Source: Callipepla californica brunnescens
Lineage: Eukaryota; Chordata; Aves; Galliformes; Odontophoridae
Assembly (NCBI GenBank): GCA_023055505.1
Contig: JALIRH010000023.1
Span: 8,996,423 to 9,060,422 of the forward strand
DNA length: 64,000 nucleotides
Reading direction: 5' to 3'
Positions 25,118-37,800 of the stretch are shown here, piece by piece. Position 1 is the first letter of the stretch; the number at the start of each line of letters is the position of its first letter. The notes beneath the pieces were generated by a model. It did not search any database, had not been told where the DNA came from, and saw only the letters and a program-made list of their open reading frames with translations. A program made the position numbers and the translations under genes.

Positions 25118-26078
25118 CTATATCATGGAATTACAGACTGGTTTGGGTTGAAAGGGACTTTAAATCTCACTGAGTTCCAACCAGCCTGCAGTGAGCAGCT
25201 TGCAGCTCATCAGATCATGCTTCCAAAGGTCCCATCTGATTTGACCTTGAGCATCTCCAGGGATGGGGCATCCCCAGCTTCCCTGGGCAACCTGTGACAG
25301 GGCCTCACCTGACAAACTTCTTTCTAAGATCTAACCTAAATCTCCACTCTTTTACATTAAAGCCATTCCTCCTTATTCATGTACAAAGTCACTCTCTCTC
25401 CTCTTTGTAAGCTCCCTTTAATTATTTGAAGCAGTCTTCTCTTTGATTTCAAGTTTGATTTCAAGCATGTTTCAAGTCCCTCTGGATGGCATCCTTTGCT
25501 TCTATTGTAGCAACTGTACCACTCAGCTTGGTGTTACATTAAACTTGCGGAGGGTGCACTTGATCCCACTACCTAGGTCATAGATAAAGTTGTTGAAGAG
25601 CACTTTTCCTAGCACAGACTCCTGGGGGACATCACTCATCTCTACCTTACATCTGGACACAGAGTTGTTGACAATGACCATCTGGATGAGACCATACAAC
25701 CAATTCCTCATGCGCTGCCTCAAATTCATCTCTCTCTATTTAGAGATAAGGATGTGGTGGGTGACTGTGTCAGAGACCTTCCAAAAATCTAGATGACAAC
25801 ATCAGTTGTCCTTCCTTTGTCCACCGATGGTGTCACTTCACCATAGGAATGTCGCCAGATTGGTCAAACATGATCAGCTCTTGGTGAACTTATGCTGTCT
25901 GTTTTGGATTAAATCTTCATCTCATGTCTACCTTAACAGAGCTTCCAAGAGGATCAATTCCATGATCTTCTCAGGCATAGATGTGTGGCTCACCAACATG
26001 TAGTCCTCCGGGTCTTCTTTTAGCCCTTTCTTGAAAATGGGAATAATGTTTCCCTTTCTTCAGCCTGTTCTGGGGGGA
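25118..26078 (-). mobile_element. CR1 LINE, minus strand, ~960 bp
   Basis: The left edge is the reversed CR1 end (ATCATGGAATTACAGACTGG, then TTTGGGTTGAAAGGGACTTT). It continues through the reversed 3' UTR (CATCTCCAGGGATGGGGCAT) into reversed ORF2 (AGCACAGACTCCTGGGGGAC and TCACCAACATGTAGTCCTCC). This is one of the two longest CR1 copies in the window. The reading frames are interrupted, so it is inactive. It is cut in ORF2 near 26078, where a second CR1 on the opposite strand begins. Confidence 0.95.
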
Positions 26079-26084
26079 AGCAAC

Positions 26085-26162
26085 ATCACCAACAGTTGAG
26101 GGCTGGAACTGCTTGATTGATAAGAACTCTTTCAACCCAAATCATTATATGATTCTATAATT
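26085..26162 (+). mobile_element. CR1 LINE 3' tail abutting an opposite-strand CR1
   Basis: GGCTGGAACTGCTTGATTGA, then CTCTTTCAACCCAAATCATT and ATGATTCTAT are the CR1 terminal motifs on the + strand. It meets the 5'-truncated end of the minus-strand CR1 directly, giving a divergent pair. Confidence 0.85.
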
Positions 26163-26189
26163 TATTCTCAAATAATTCCTTTTAAACTT

Positions 26190-26296
26190 CTTTATATATA
26201 TGTACATATATATAAAACACATATAAAAATATATGTAAGTATATATATAATATATATTATATATATGCATATATAACATATAATATATATATAGTT
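26190..26296. repeat. TA-rich imperfect palindromic tract
   Basis: About 105 bp of TATATA words with ATGTAC, CATATA and TATGCATATA interruptions, nearly all A/T. The sequence is close to self-complementary and could extrude a cruciform. Confidence 0.85.
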
Positions 26297-28908
26297 AATG
26301 ATATTTAGCTATGTATTACAAAGGGACAATGAATTTATTTTCCTTTAGGACAGATTATGAAGTGTTATATCTATTTCTGAATTCTAGGACATCTGGAGAT
26401 ATGCTAGTACTACCTACAAAGGAGACAGTCAGCCTTGATTTTGTGACTTGTCTACTGGATTTATAAATCATTGATAAAAATTGATTAAAACAAACATTAC
26501 CTATGGATTATTCTGATTACTGACTACCAGTAGTTGCATATATCCAGTGATAACACACCACTTTACAGAAAAATAGCTATAATTCTGAATATTTAAAACA
26601 TAAATGAAAGAGCAGTAGGAGTTAATGGTAAAATGTATTTTAATCTGATCCTGCAAACAAAATTTAAAAGATTTAAGATTAAAAATATAAAAGAAAGTTA
26701 TGTGATTTGATGTGAAGACAATAAATATTTCTAACACAGCTTCATTTTGTTTTCTCACAACATAGGTTTTGAGGTGAAGAATATCTCATACAGAGTAACT
26801 CAATTTGTGATCATCATTTCTTTAAAGAACTTAATTTAGTTTGCTGGGTTCAAAACAGAGGAAAGAAAAACTGGATAACAAGAACAAACAAATGAAAATT
26901 GTCATGAAAACTTGGAAATGATCTTACATAATATTTTTCAAAATATAATAATTATCATGGGTTTCTTTTGTTATTAACTGTTTGAATGTCTTTAGCAGAT
27001 GTTAATTAAGTAAAATTAACAAATTATAATATTATGCTGATCCAAGTCTTCACTGTCTCCTCTGTGCAATTCCAAGAAATTCATTCAAAGATTGTGGAAG
27101 GTCCAATAATCAGCTAATTCTTAAAAAAAAAAATAAAGTAAAATAAAAAATAATTGACTTCTAAATAAAATTTAAGAATCAAAGTGAATAAAAGTAGTTA
27201 CTGTTATTAAAATAAAGTTCTTGATCTGTTGGACTTGTAATGAATAATGTAGAGCCTTGTTAATTTAAAGACATGTTTCAAAAGTTAAATTACATTTAGT
27301 ACAATCAGAAATTGAACTCCATGAATATTTCATTGAAAATGAAATGCAATCATGACATTTAGACATTAGGAAATTTTAAATTAAATATTTGAATAAACAT
27401 TCTAGATTGTTACATCATCTTAACCAGAAACTGAAGGTCTGCTGCAATGTATTGCCAGTATGAACAGGAGCAGGATAAAGCTATGCAACCAAGTTTAGTA
27501 GTTGTGACATTACAGGCATTACTAATATAAGGGCTGGAATAGTTTTAGCATTTACCACATATTGAGGTAGTTTAAATTAGTTTTCTCTCCGAGGAAAAGA
27601 GATTACTATATAGCATAAATTTTAATATACATGTAGGCTTTAGGACTGTACCTTATATATAGGTATATACAATAGGGTCTTCATAATATTTTATCAGCCT
27701 ACTCCAACTAAGACATTATTTGAAATTATAATATCAAATAATATTTGATAGCAGAGCAAATATCACTGCATTCTTAATATGATGAACTCCAGAACAGTTG
27801 TTTCTATAAACCTTGTCTAATTATTTCCACAAAGCTTACAAAGTATGCTCTGTATTTCTAAACACTTTATGTAAGACAAGAAAGTATAGCAGTTCAGTGG
27901 TCTACAATACATTACATAAATCGCCAATTCATATATTCAGGGAAATTTGATACAAGCACTAGTTTTAGAAAGCAGTGATTTGACTTCCATTTGCTCTGAG
28001 TTGGCCCCCCAAGCTGTCTTTTGAAATATCAAAGACTCAAACTTTTGAGTCTTTTGTATCACTGTTAGTGATTATTTTTAACCAGAGAGTTAAAAGAAAT
28101 AAGAATTTCACTGCAAGACAAAACAAATGGCAGAAGTCTCAAATGGAAAGTAAATCATTTAGTCAATCTCTTCCTCATTTTGTTGTCTCACACAGATACT
28201 CCGTTATTGAGTCCAGTTCCTGTTTAACAGCAATCTGCAGCAAAAAGCTCTTCATACTGCCTTATTCTCTGCACAAGCTTTAATCTGCACCAGCATTGGT
28301 CAAGACTTCCCTCACTGGAAAATAAACTATAAACTGCATATCTATACATAAGCATGTTCTCATGTGCATACACTGAGGTAAACTGTTATTTTATTTGAAG
28401 CAGTAGGAGAATGTTGAGGTTGGGTTTGTCTGAATATAGCTTTAAACTGCACATACTTTTTAAAGTTCAAATTGTGGTAAATTACCTGAAGAGCATGGGC
28501 TCCAAAGTCTATTTAATCCCTTTGTAACAGAAAGGCAGACAAGGGCTTCAGAAGACTAGCTTGTTTTTCCCAGTTTGCTCAAGAATGCAAATAACTGTAT
28601 GTGCTGTTATAAAAAAATGTATAAATAAAGAAATTAAAAATTAAGTAGGACTCCCTCCATGCCCTGCCTAAGTATAACAGATGTGAGAGCTGAGGGAATG
28701 CTTTCAAAGCTGTCTACAAGTCTATCAACATACAGCATTCCATCTTCTCAGTTTCCATATACCACTTTGAAATATCACCCTAAGGTTTTGTCTGATATTT
28801 TCTGATTCCTGAGGAAGTGCTAAGCTTTCTTGGCAGAAATGAAAGGAAAATAGCAAACACTGAAAGAAAAGAGACTGTGTAAAATAAGACTATGAATTTA
28901 GTGACTGT
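26297..28908. other. AT-rich non-coding stretch
   Basis: No gene or clear repeat. An A-run with AAAT units lies at about 27122-27150. Short open frames lack coding character. Confidence 0.6.
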
Positions 28909-28911
28909 CAT

Positions 28912-29330
28912 AAATAGTGCAGTCAGCAGGAATAGGGAGGCAATCTTCCCCCTGCATCCAGCTCTGGTGGTGAGGCTGCACCTCGAGTACTGTGTTCAGT
29001 TTGGGCCACTCACTGCAAGAAAAACAGTGAGGCAGTGGGATGTATACAGGGAAGAGCAACAAAACTGGTCAGGGTTCTGGAGCACAGGTCTTGTGAGAAG
29101 AAGCTGAGGGAACTGAGGCTGTTTTGTTTTGATGAGGTTCAGAGGTGACATTATTACTCCCTACAACTGCGTGAAAGGAGATTGTGTTGAGATGGGGGTC
29201 AGACTCTTCTGCCATGTAAACAGAGATAGGACAAGAGGGAATGGGTGAAAGTTGTGCCAGGAGAGGTTCAGGTTGGATATTAGAAAGAATTTCTTTGCAG
29301 AAAGAGTGGCGAGGTTTTAGAGCTGAACTT
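28912..29330 (+). mobile_element. CR1 LINE ORF2 C-terminal fragment
   Basis: The phrases GCTGCACCTCGAGTACTGTG, TTCAGTTTGGGCCACTCACT, GAAGCTGAGGGAACTGAGGC and AGACTCTTCTGCCATGTAAA run in CR1 order, from the HLEYC motif region to the end of ORF2. The frame is broken by small indels. The 3' UTR and tail are missing after about 29330. Confidence 0.92.
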
Positions 29331-29651
29331 TTCAAGGACTCCAAGGAATCCAGTGCTGTGGGCACCTATCATATCTCACGTAAACTTTTCGATAATCTGA
29401 TCTGTCACTTATCAACCCAGAAAGAACTTATTGACAGCAGTGTTACTAAGTCGCATGGTGCAAAATAAAAATTTACATTTTTGAAATAAATTTGATATGT
29501 CTCACTTCTGAAAACAATTTAAATACAGAAAGAAAACTAAAATTGCAGGATGAATCTAGTCTTCCTGAAGTTGATGAAAAATGCTCTTTTCACAACTTTG
29601 CAACATTTTAAATCTAACTGTATTTCCACGTATGGAAGAAGCAACAGCTGT

Positions 29652-29681
29652 AAAATAAATAAATAAATACATAAATAAAAA
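29652..29681. repeat. (AAAT)n microsatellite
   Basis: AAAT units with one ACAT interruption, directly visible. Confidence 0.8.
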
Positions 29682-30367
29682 TCAAAGGAGTATTAGATTA
29701 GATTTTTTTTGTCTATTTTTTGCATAGATGATGTTGCTTAAGATGATTCACTTTGGCTCCTATGTACTACATGGCCATGTTAGAGTGTTGATAATAGCTC
29801 AATTCTGAAACCTTTGCTAGAAATACAAGAAATAACTGAGTAAAGCAACACTGAAAATGACATATGGGATCTCTCCTTCTCTCTTTTCATCCTTGTTTGC
29901 TTTACTTCTCTTTTGTTTTCTTGGTCCATCTTCCTTACTTTTCCACTTTTCCTCATCCCAGTTCTTCACACTGCTTTACATAGTCAAGACTTGTATCTTT
30001 AGACCCTTTTCGATTTTGATTAACTCTGAATAAAGTAGAAAACTTCATATTTCCCTACTGATGAAAGAAACTTTCCTAGTGCTTTTATTTTTAACTTCTT
30101 TATCAAATGGAATATATGTAATTGGTTGTAATATTCTGTGCAAGATTCTGCTTTCACTGTTTACTTTTATTTTACTCATTTTATTGAACATTTTCCATGG
30201 AAATTAAGAAGTAAAAGCTGTTTGATTTGATGACAATAAATCATTGTATACGTTGTTTGCTGTCATCAGTTTCTGATATGGTGTTTTAAACTAAAAATGT
30301 TTAAAATTACAAAAAATAAATCTCTCAAGCATGACTGAACTTGATTTTTTTTTCCATTTTTTTTTAG

Positions 30368-30457
30368 AAGTTTATCTCTGCCTGACACAAGTATATGTAA
30401 ATAAGAAACTAGCCACACTGAACAGAAATGCTGCCACATGCAAACAGAAAATTAAAG
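30368..30457 (+). other. Candidate exon (90 nt)
   Basis: A long T-rich tract ends in TTTTTTTTTTAG at 30367. Ninety bases follow, ending in AAAG/GTATGT, a consensus donor at 30458. The interval stays open in the frame reading VYLCLTQVYVNKKLATLNRN then AATCKQKIK, entering with two bases of a split codon and leaving with one, so its length keeps phase (90 = 30 codons). The peptide looks protein-like, but I do not recognise it. No partner exon of matching phase was identified. It could belong to a large host gene with introns spanning the window, or be chance. Confidence 0.28.
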
Positions 30458-30944
30458 GTATGTACTATATGGTGCTCTATAGTTATCTGCATTTTGAAAC
30501 AAGAGCAGATAAAGAGTAAATATTATTTTCACTTGATATAACCTTTTGATATGTTGCAACTGATCTACTTCAGTTCAGAACAGCTGAAGACAGGCTTGTT
30601 CAATGACATCTTCATAAGAATAGATTTAATTCAGTATATTTCACTGGAGAAATTGAAAATCTCCTAGAAGAATATTAGCTGTTCAGCCACATTACATTTC
30701 TCTTTCCATAGGCTTACTCTATATTACTATCATTCTGCTTATGATTTACCTAAATTATTAAAAATGTATAATCTTACATTCTGCCCTGCTCAGAGACAGA
30801 TCTATAGAACTATTCTAAAAATTTCACTACAATATGACAGAATCATGATATTAAAATATCTGTTCAATAAAGTTTTGTATTCCTTAAGTCTGGGGAGCAA
30901 TACAAGAATATTTTGTATGTTTGATATTCGCACTTTAAATCTTA

Positions 30945-30990
30945 ATATATAAATAAAATAAAAAAAAATAATAATAAAATAAATAAAATT
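30945..30990. repeat. A-rich AAAT/AAT microsatellite
   Basis: Mixed AAAT and AAT units around an A-run; directly visible. Confidence 0.8.
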
Positions 30991-32479
30991 TAAGACAGCT
31001 CTTTTTTCAGACTTTTCATTTTGATCTTAGCTACCACTGATGAAGTTTTAAATGTTGTGTTCTTGAACTGTAATTACAAGTTTCAGTTCCTTGCATGAAT
31101 ACACACTTCAGTGAAAGATCATGCATTACACTACTAAAATGATCACTTTAAGCACTCTCTTTTAGTTAAAATGATCATTAAAATGATCACTTTTGGCACA
31201 CAATGTCCTAATATAAAAAAGCAATTGAAAATTAATTTCTTCACCTCAGATTGAAGCTGTAAGTAGATAAATTACGTTTATTTTTAGTAGTCTTCATTGT
31301 TCAAAAGGAAGAAGAATAATATCCTGATTCATTATTAAATATTTAGATTAACTATCTGGCTTCTTTAAAGTTATTATTGTTTGAGAAAAAAGTAATTAAA
31401 TGTGGCTTTTCTCCTGTTGCTTCAGGAAAGCCAAAAGTGCTGTTTTACTTACAATCCTTTTACCTTTAATATCATTTTGCATCAGTGCAATAGTAAACTA
31501 CATTTTGCACTGCTGTTCTTGGAAACTTGGCTTTTGAAAACGCTGTGAATGCAGGATTCAGAACTAGTTGAAGTGTTCTCTGACTTTCTGTGGTCAATTA
31601 GCAAAGGTACTTCATAAGTCATGAAGGTGAGGGCTTAGTCAGAGTGAACAAGAAAAGATTCAGACTTCCTTCTACACAGTGCTTCCCACCTCATGGCATG
31701 GCACAGCACCATGGTCATTACATCTCTACTGCTTAAATACAAGAACAGAAGAGAGCAGAAAGCACATAAACCATACTTAAACTTTATTAGCAAGGAAAAC
31801 TCATACTCTAATATAGGCCAGTGAAAAACTTAGTCTTACATGGTTCTCACATTTGAGTGAATGAATTATTTCCAGTAATTTAAACTTGTTCTGGATATCT
31901 GCACAATGTTTTGGACTCTCATTCTGAAAGCATGTATTCTTTTTATTATTTTTGGCTTTTTTAATAAGATAATAAAATATTTTAAGATGCATACTATACT
32001 ATAATTAGTAGGATACATGAAAGACCACAATATGCATTTTTTTCACTTAGAACAATATCTTTTAGTTTTACACAGTAACACAGAGAGCTATCTCTTGTCA
32101 CATAACTCAGTTGCCATGTTTTATCTTATCAGCTTCCCAATCTCCTTAAAACTATTTGAAAGTTAACTACTTCAAAGCAGAATGACAGAAGCTGAGCACT
32201 GAAGCATGATCCTACTAATTTATTCATTCAAAAACACCTACCTGCAATAACAATTCCATTTAAAAGAATTTTACTGCTTTTTGTGCTAGAAAAGATCAAG
32301 AGCCTGAACAAATGTTATAAAACTCAACTTACATGCAGTTGCTGTCAAAGTCAGTTCATCAAGAAGGCTTGATGTTGAGAATCCATCAAGAGCATGGATT
32401 GACGATGACAGTAACAATACATTTATTTCTACAAAGGTGAAACATTAAATTAGAACTAAATTCCTAGAAAAAAATCATA

Positions 32480-32760
32480 GGGTCCCTGTATTGCCTTTGA
32501 ATAAGTTATTATCTTGTTAGCAGTTAATTATTAGCTTACAGTCAGCTAACAAATTTCAGTATAGGGTGTTAAGAAGGGGCAGGTGTTCTGGGCATTATAA
32601 AAGTTGTAAGCTGATTACCATGGCAACTGCAACACTGCACACTAACACCACTTCGGGCCTCTTTAATATATTTATTTATTTATGCCTGCAGCTCTGCCTC
32701 TGGCATAAACCTTTGCAACAGAGTTGAAGGTTATGATACATGTCATAGTGATTTCACTGC
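32480..32760. promoter_or_regulatory. Candidate conserved element with an RFX X-box
   Basis: The block contains ATTACCATGGCAAC at 32614-32627, one mismatch or so from the palindromic RFX X-box (GTTRCC-AT-GGYAAC type), preceded 10 bp upstream by TTATAAAAG at 32596-32604. TTAATTATTAG-type homeodomain words lie at about 32524-32534. The texture is complex and repeat-free apart from a short TTTA run at about 32671-32681. RFX factors drive ciliary and neural genes, but with no gene visible nearby the target is unknown. Confidence 0.33.
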
Positions 32761-33414
32761 CAAATCTAGATCTGACCAGCCAGCTTAAAAGGGAAAATTC
32801 GCACAGCTGAAGGAACAGAGTGGCAGTAGGAAAGCTCACTGCCAAGATTACATCTACAAAGAATTGGATACAAAAGTGAACTTCCAGTTTTCAGAACACA
32901 GGATTTTACTTTGCATTTTAGGCTCAGGAAAGATCCCCAGTGACTTAGTTTAAACTGCACTTAGTGAAGTTTTACACGTCAGTGAAGTCTGTTACAAAAT
33001 GGCTGCTTCAGGGCTTTAATTTTTCTTGAATGAAAAAGATGCAGAAAAGGATACAGAAAAACAGCAAGGTTATGAATAAGACTCACTGCAAATCCTTGAG
33101 ATCTGCAAGGTCTCTGAATGAAATTCTGTTTAATTACTGTTTGTCATTTTTTTTTTTTCCATAGAAATTAACCTGTGTGGAATTGAATGAAGTATAGACA
33201 ACAGAACATGCTCTTTAGGGGAAAAGTGAGCTGCTCTCTGAAGCTCTCTGAGGCAGGGCAGGGGAAAGAAAAAGTGAATAAGGAGCATCTTCACACAAAG
33301 CTGTGTATGGAAAAGATTGCTAGAAAATAAAGCCAGAACTCAGCCAGTAACTAAAATTCTATGGGCATAACAGTTAATATTTTTCATTTATTATTTATTT
33401 TCTTTCTTTATGAT

Positions 33415-33560
33415 GCACCCCAGAGTATAGTTGGCCCTTTTGGCTGACAGGACACAGTCCTGACTTGTGTCCAACTTGCCTTCAGCCAGAACCCCCAGAT
33501 CCTTTACTCATCCTCTCATCTGTGTGTTGTATTCGTGATTGCCATATCCCACGTGCTGAC
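33415..33560 (-). mobile_element. CR1 LINE fragment, minus strand
   Basis: On the + strand AGAGTATAGTTGGCCCTTTT, GTCCAACTTGCCTTCAGCCA and GAACCCCCAGATCCTTTACT match the reversed CR1 3' UTR region. Neither the terminal tail nor ORF2 is present, so this is an internal relic. Confidence 0.8.
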
Positions 33561-34288
33561 TATGGAGAAATAAAAGCAATTTTAGCAACTGTGTAGATTA
33601 GTCTTTCTAATAGCTGGGAGTATAGGAGCACATCATTGACGAGATGTCTCAAAAAGACATACGTTAACAATGTACATGTAGTATTTGTAACTTCAGGAAA
33701 TAGGGAAGGACAGAATTAGAAGTTAGTGCTGTCAGGATTTTATTGAGGAGAAAGTCACCTGTGGACGATTACAAGAAATGTCCTGCTTTGCTACTGAACA
33801 GATAGCAGTGAGGACATCGTTCACTGATACTCCTGGATTATCTTTACATCTTCCGTCTTTCCTTCATTTACAAGAACCCCAAAGCTTGATGCATTATTTA
33901 GACTCCTTTATGCAAAAGATGGATCCTTGTTTGCTTCTGATTTTCTCTTCATTAGAAGAAAATGTAATTGTTCAAGATGTCAGGATTAATTTATCTATTC
34001 AGAATGTCTACAAAACATATATTGTCACAAAGGAAGGAATTTGTTCAAACTGTCACGTCAAAAGATACTACATTTTATTCCGTGTGAAGAGCTGATTTTA
34101 GGGGAGTTCTAGTATTCCTTCCTTTGCATTATGATCATAATATGCAGTAATAATTTTGTCCAACATTCCTGTGTTTGTCAGGTTTCCATGGCTTCATGAT
34201 GTTTAAAGTCTAAAAAAAGACAGATAGAAATTAAATATTAGATGTTCCTTTTGAAGCAGCTCATGTCTTGGATTCCTGGTTTCTATGA
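33561..34288. other. Non-coding stretch
   Basis: Contains a 105-codon open frame at 33778-34095 on the + strand with no recognisable domain; chance is the likelier explanation. No repeat is seen until the mariner element. Confidence 0.5.
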
Positions 34289-34838
34289 AGGCTGCTTTGA
34301 TAATGATGCCTCCTATTTATGATGTTGACCCACAGTGTCAGAGACAGATGTTGGTGGTATGGCAGTAAAGGTTGAAACTTCCCACTCGTCTCCTGTTAGA
34401 TTTTGTTGCTGTGTGACAGCTGGAAGCAGAGGGGCAGTCTGACAGAATGGTGTCTGACATGGAACTACATATGGAGCTGTAGAGGTGTGTTGCTGAATTC
34501 CTCCATGCAGAAAAATGGCATCCACTGACATTCATCAACTTGCTGAACGTTTATGGAACCAAGCAGTATATGTGAGCACAGTGAGAAGCGCATTTCAGCA
34601 GTGGTGGCAGTGATGTGAAAGAGAAACCACATTCCAGATGGCCCAGCACAACTGTCACATCATGAAATGATGAGTATCTCAATCAGCTCAACCATGCTAA
34701 TTGGCTAATGGCAGTGACACTGTTGAAAAACAATGTTTTGTAGCTGAGAATTTCCTCTATCAAATAATGTAATTCTGCTCTTTGTACCTCTTCTAGTTCC
34801 TATGGTTAGATATAGGAAGTAGTATTTTGGAGCAACCT
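34289..34838 (+). mobile_element. Galluhop-like mariner, non-autonomous
   Basis: The ends are imperfect inverted repeats: AGGCTGCTTTGATAATGATG on the left and AGTATTTTGGAGCAACCT on the right. They fit the GGCTGCTCYGAAARTAATGCC-type terminal repeat of the avian mariner Galluhop. Inside, CATCCACTGACATTCATCAA and TATGTGAGCACAGTGAG correspond to the helix-turn-helix N-terminal part of a mariner transposase on the + strand, with frameshifts. The element is about 550 bp against about 1.2-1.3 kb for a full mariner, so most of the catalytic domain is deleted. It could have moved only with transposase supplied in trans. Confidence 0.85.
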
Positions 34839-37800
34839 GCATAATACTCCTAAAAAAATAGGAAAAAAATGCCCTTTATTTAAGAGAATGTGACTTGTTT
34901 GGTATGCACATTCCTTTGTTCAGATGAAAATGAAAAAAAGAAAGCATCTATCAGGAAAATGATTGAGAGCTGGACCAAAAAAAGTCCATCTCAGCCTCTC
35001 CCCAGACTTTTTCAAAGATTTAAATTATTTAATTTTCCTTCAATTTCCTCCTTAATTTTTACTTCAACAACAGTAGTATATAAATAATATAACTTACTAT
35101 AACTTATATGGGAGAATTGCCTAACATGTGTCACCATCTTCATCTGGCCAACATTCTCTGTCACCTGGCTAATTCTTTGTTATTAGAATTTCCTTGGCAA
35201 TGCTACCATATAGTTCTCTGTTTCCAATACATCTCTCCATTGTGACAGTGTCCTTGAATGCTGTTTTCTTGCCAGAATGAAGATGGGAGTAACACTCTTG
35301 GTAGCATTAAGCCAAAATGAACTGTGTTCAAGATAATTACAGTATTTTTTGTGTGTTATTCTTCTGTATGCTTGAAGGAAAAACTTGCATTTTGGGGGCT
35401 TTTTAAAAAAAGTTAAAAAAAAAATAAAAATAGAAATGCTAATCGTGTTTTGCAATATATGAGAGCTGCAAATTAACAAAGGATCACCTGCCTTTGCTCC
35501 AATTCTCTCTACAAATCTGATATACAAGATCACGTCATACCAATACACAAACTGCCACTCATACTTGAAAACTGTTGTATTTGTTGTTGCAGAGCAGCCC
35601 TGTGCCAAGCTGAAACCATCACCATGACATTAAAAGGCTCACATACAGGTTTTCAGTGCAGGATGCTGGAAATGTGCTTCTATCACTGCCTGTTTCCCAG
35701 CTGCAGATGAACAGTCTGAACACACTGCTGTTTTTCTGATTGACTTTTGCATTTTCTGATATAAATTTATAGATTTATACTAGATTCCTTCTTGTTTCCT
35801 TTTCTCCAAGTTAAACAAGAGCTGCCAACATCCTCCCACAGGTATTCCATTCTCAGTGATAAGAGTATAATGGAAACATAAGAAAAAAATACAATATTAT
35901 AAGTTCTATCTACAAATAAAATGTATGGTATCTTAGTACTTGCCATAGACAATCGATTTGAAAGTGCTAATCTGAGGTATAAAACCTAAAATTGCAAAGC
36001 TGAAAATAAATGTATAAATGTTCTGTTGAGGAAGTTGCATTTCAGAGGAAAAGGTCTGGCTTTCAGCGAAAACAATAAAGTAGAAGCAGAAAAAATCTAT
36101 AGTTGTATAAAGAGCAGTTCACTATCAAATTTTGTACTTTGATTCTTTTAAGTGCAATACTTTTATGAAACTGGGGATAAAGAAATGACAGACGTTATCA
36201 TTCTGAACATTTATAATACAAAACATTTTATCAGTGCTCTGTGAAGTAGAATGGAATATTACATGGAGATGGTTTAGCAGTAGCTGTGGAAGAACAGCTG
36301 GCACAGGACAACACTACAGAACAAGAGGATTAATTTCACTTCTGTCACATTACATGAGAATAAAATGATCATCACTCACTGTTTCATTAATTGTATTTGC
36401 TCAGAGTCTAGATTCTTCTACATGATCTACAGTCTTATATGAAATCTTCATTTTATATACAAAACTATATTCTTACACACAGTGAAGGGGCAAGACACTG
36501 TTGATCAGTAAATGCAAGTCTTTAGGAAACATTGTTTTGCTTATGTATAAGGACTTTTTGGGCTTTCAAGTAGTGTTGTCATTCAAGAAGAACACGTTTC
36601 AAAGGCAAACGAACACATTTTTCTCTCATTGCTAGCCAATCAACACTTTTATGCTGGAGTTAAAAAAAAAAAAGACAGAACCACTGAAAATTTAACCATC
36701 TATATCCTCATCAAAATCTGTGATAGCTTCAAGTATATTAATGAATATACAACAACCCATTGATCTGTATCTGGTAGATATATACTCTCCCTCTTCAACC
36801 GTTGTAGCATAGACTCAAAAAGGTAAGGAAAAACAAAAATCAGATATTCTTATGTGGTAAAATATTCCTAAGCCCATTTTCCAAAGAATATTTAAGCTCA
36901 TTTTACTGCAGTTTTTGTTTTTGTTGTTGTTGTTTCAGTGGAAAGCTAATAAACTACATTTTAGCTACAGTTCTCGGTAGGTTGTAAAATGTCGTTCTGA
37001 ATAACAGCTCTTTCTCCTTTGAAAATTCATTTCGATTATCTGTGTCACTTTTGAAAATGGATTGCCCAAGTGCTTCTGAAATGTCATCATAGTTGACTTG
37101 GCTGAAGGCATACTAGAAACCTGTGCTGAAGGACAGAACTGAAGTCACTGGTGCCAAACTTGAGGCTATTATCACAACCAATATACTTTCCTTCATTAAC
37201 TATTTCTTAGTAAGAACTGTTTCTGGTGTTTTTTTTTTTTTTCCTTAATTATTAATATTTTTTCCATATTTGAAAATACATAGCCTTATATATTTTAAGA
37301 AAATAAAAGATTTTGAAAGAAATCTTTCCCCCTCTGTGTTATCCTCTACTGTAGCTAGCTATTTCAAACTCACCAAGCAATGCTTTTCTTATCAAATTCC
37401 TATGACAGATTTTTTCTCTGAAACTTTTTCCTTATATTTATTTAAAGTACTTATCAATTAAAATCAAGCCAAATCCAATCAAATAGAAATCATGAATGCC
37501 TTATAGTGCATATGCCATCATACAGCTGATGAGATTTTTTTCTCTCAGAAGTATCCCACAGAGTTTAGAGTCACATGGCAAAAATCGCAAAGTTAATAGA
37601 ATAATAATAATAATTAATTTTCTTAGGGAGATATTTGTTGAAAACACAATCAGTAGACAAGGAAATCTTTGTGATTTCATACTCGAACAACTATTGTCAC
37701 AGAAATGTCAGAGAGAAAAGGAGAAAAGAATTAGCACATAATGTCTGTTCAAAAAGAAGAAATGATAAATTAGCAAAGGTAAGGAGAGGGAAAAGTCAGC

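Larger units (their letters stand above)
29331..33412. other. AT-rich non-coding stretch
   Basis: Holds AAAT-type runs at 29652-29681 and 30945-30990, a possible exon at 30368-30457, and a complex block with an RFX-type site at about 32480-32760, each listed separately. An ATGATCAC/AAAATGATCA motif recurs three times at about 31137-31195. No supported CDS. Confidence 0.55.

Noticed and set aside
33778..34095. 105-codon plus-strand frame
   Set aside because: No domain or splice context; compatible with chance.
35183..35608. 141-codon minus-strand open frame
   Set aside because: No recognisable domain. In sequence of this AT content, one such frame among about 8000 opportunities is expected by chance, by a rough stop-frequency estimate.
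36939..36975. Possible exon between a GTTGTTGTTTCAG acceptor and a CG/GTAGGT donor
   Set aside because: The acceptor lies in a GTT microsatellite and the donor is non-ideal; likely chance.
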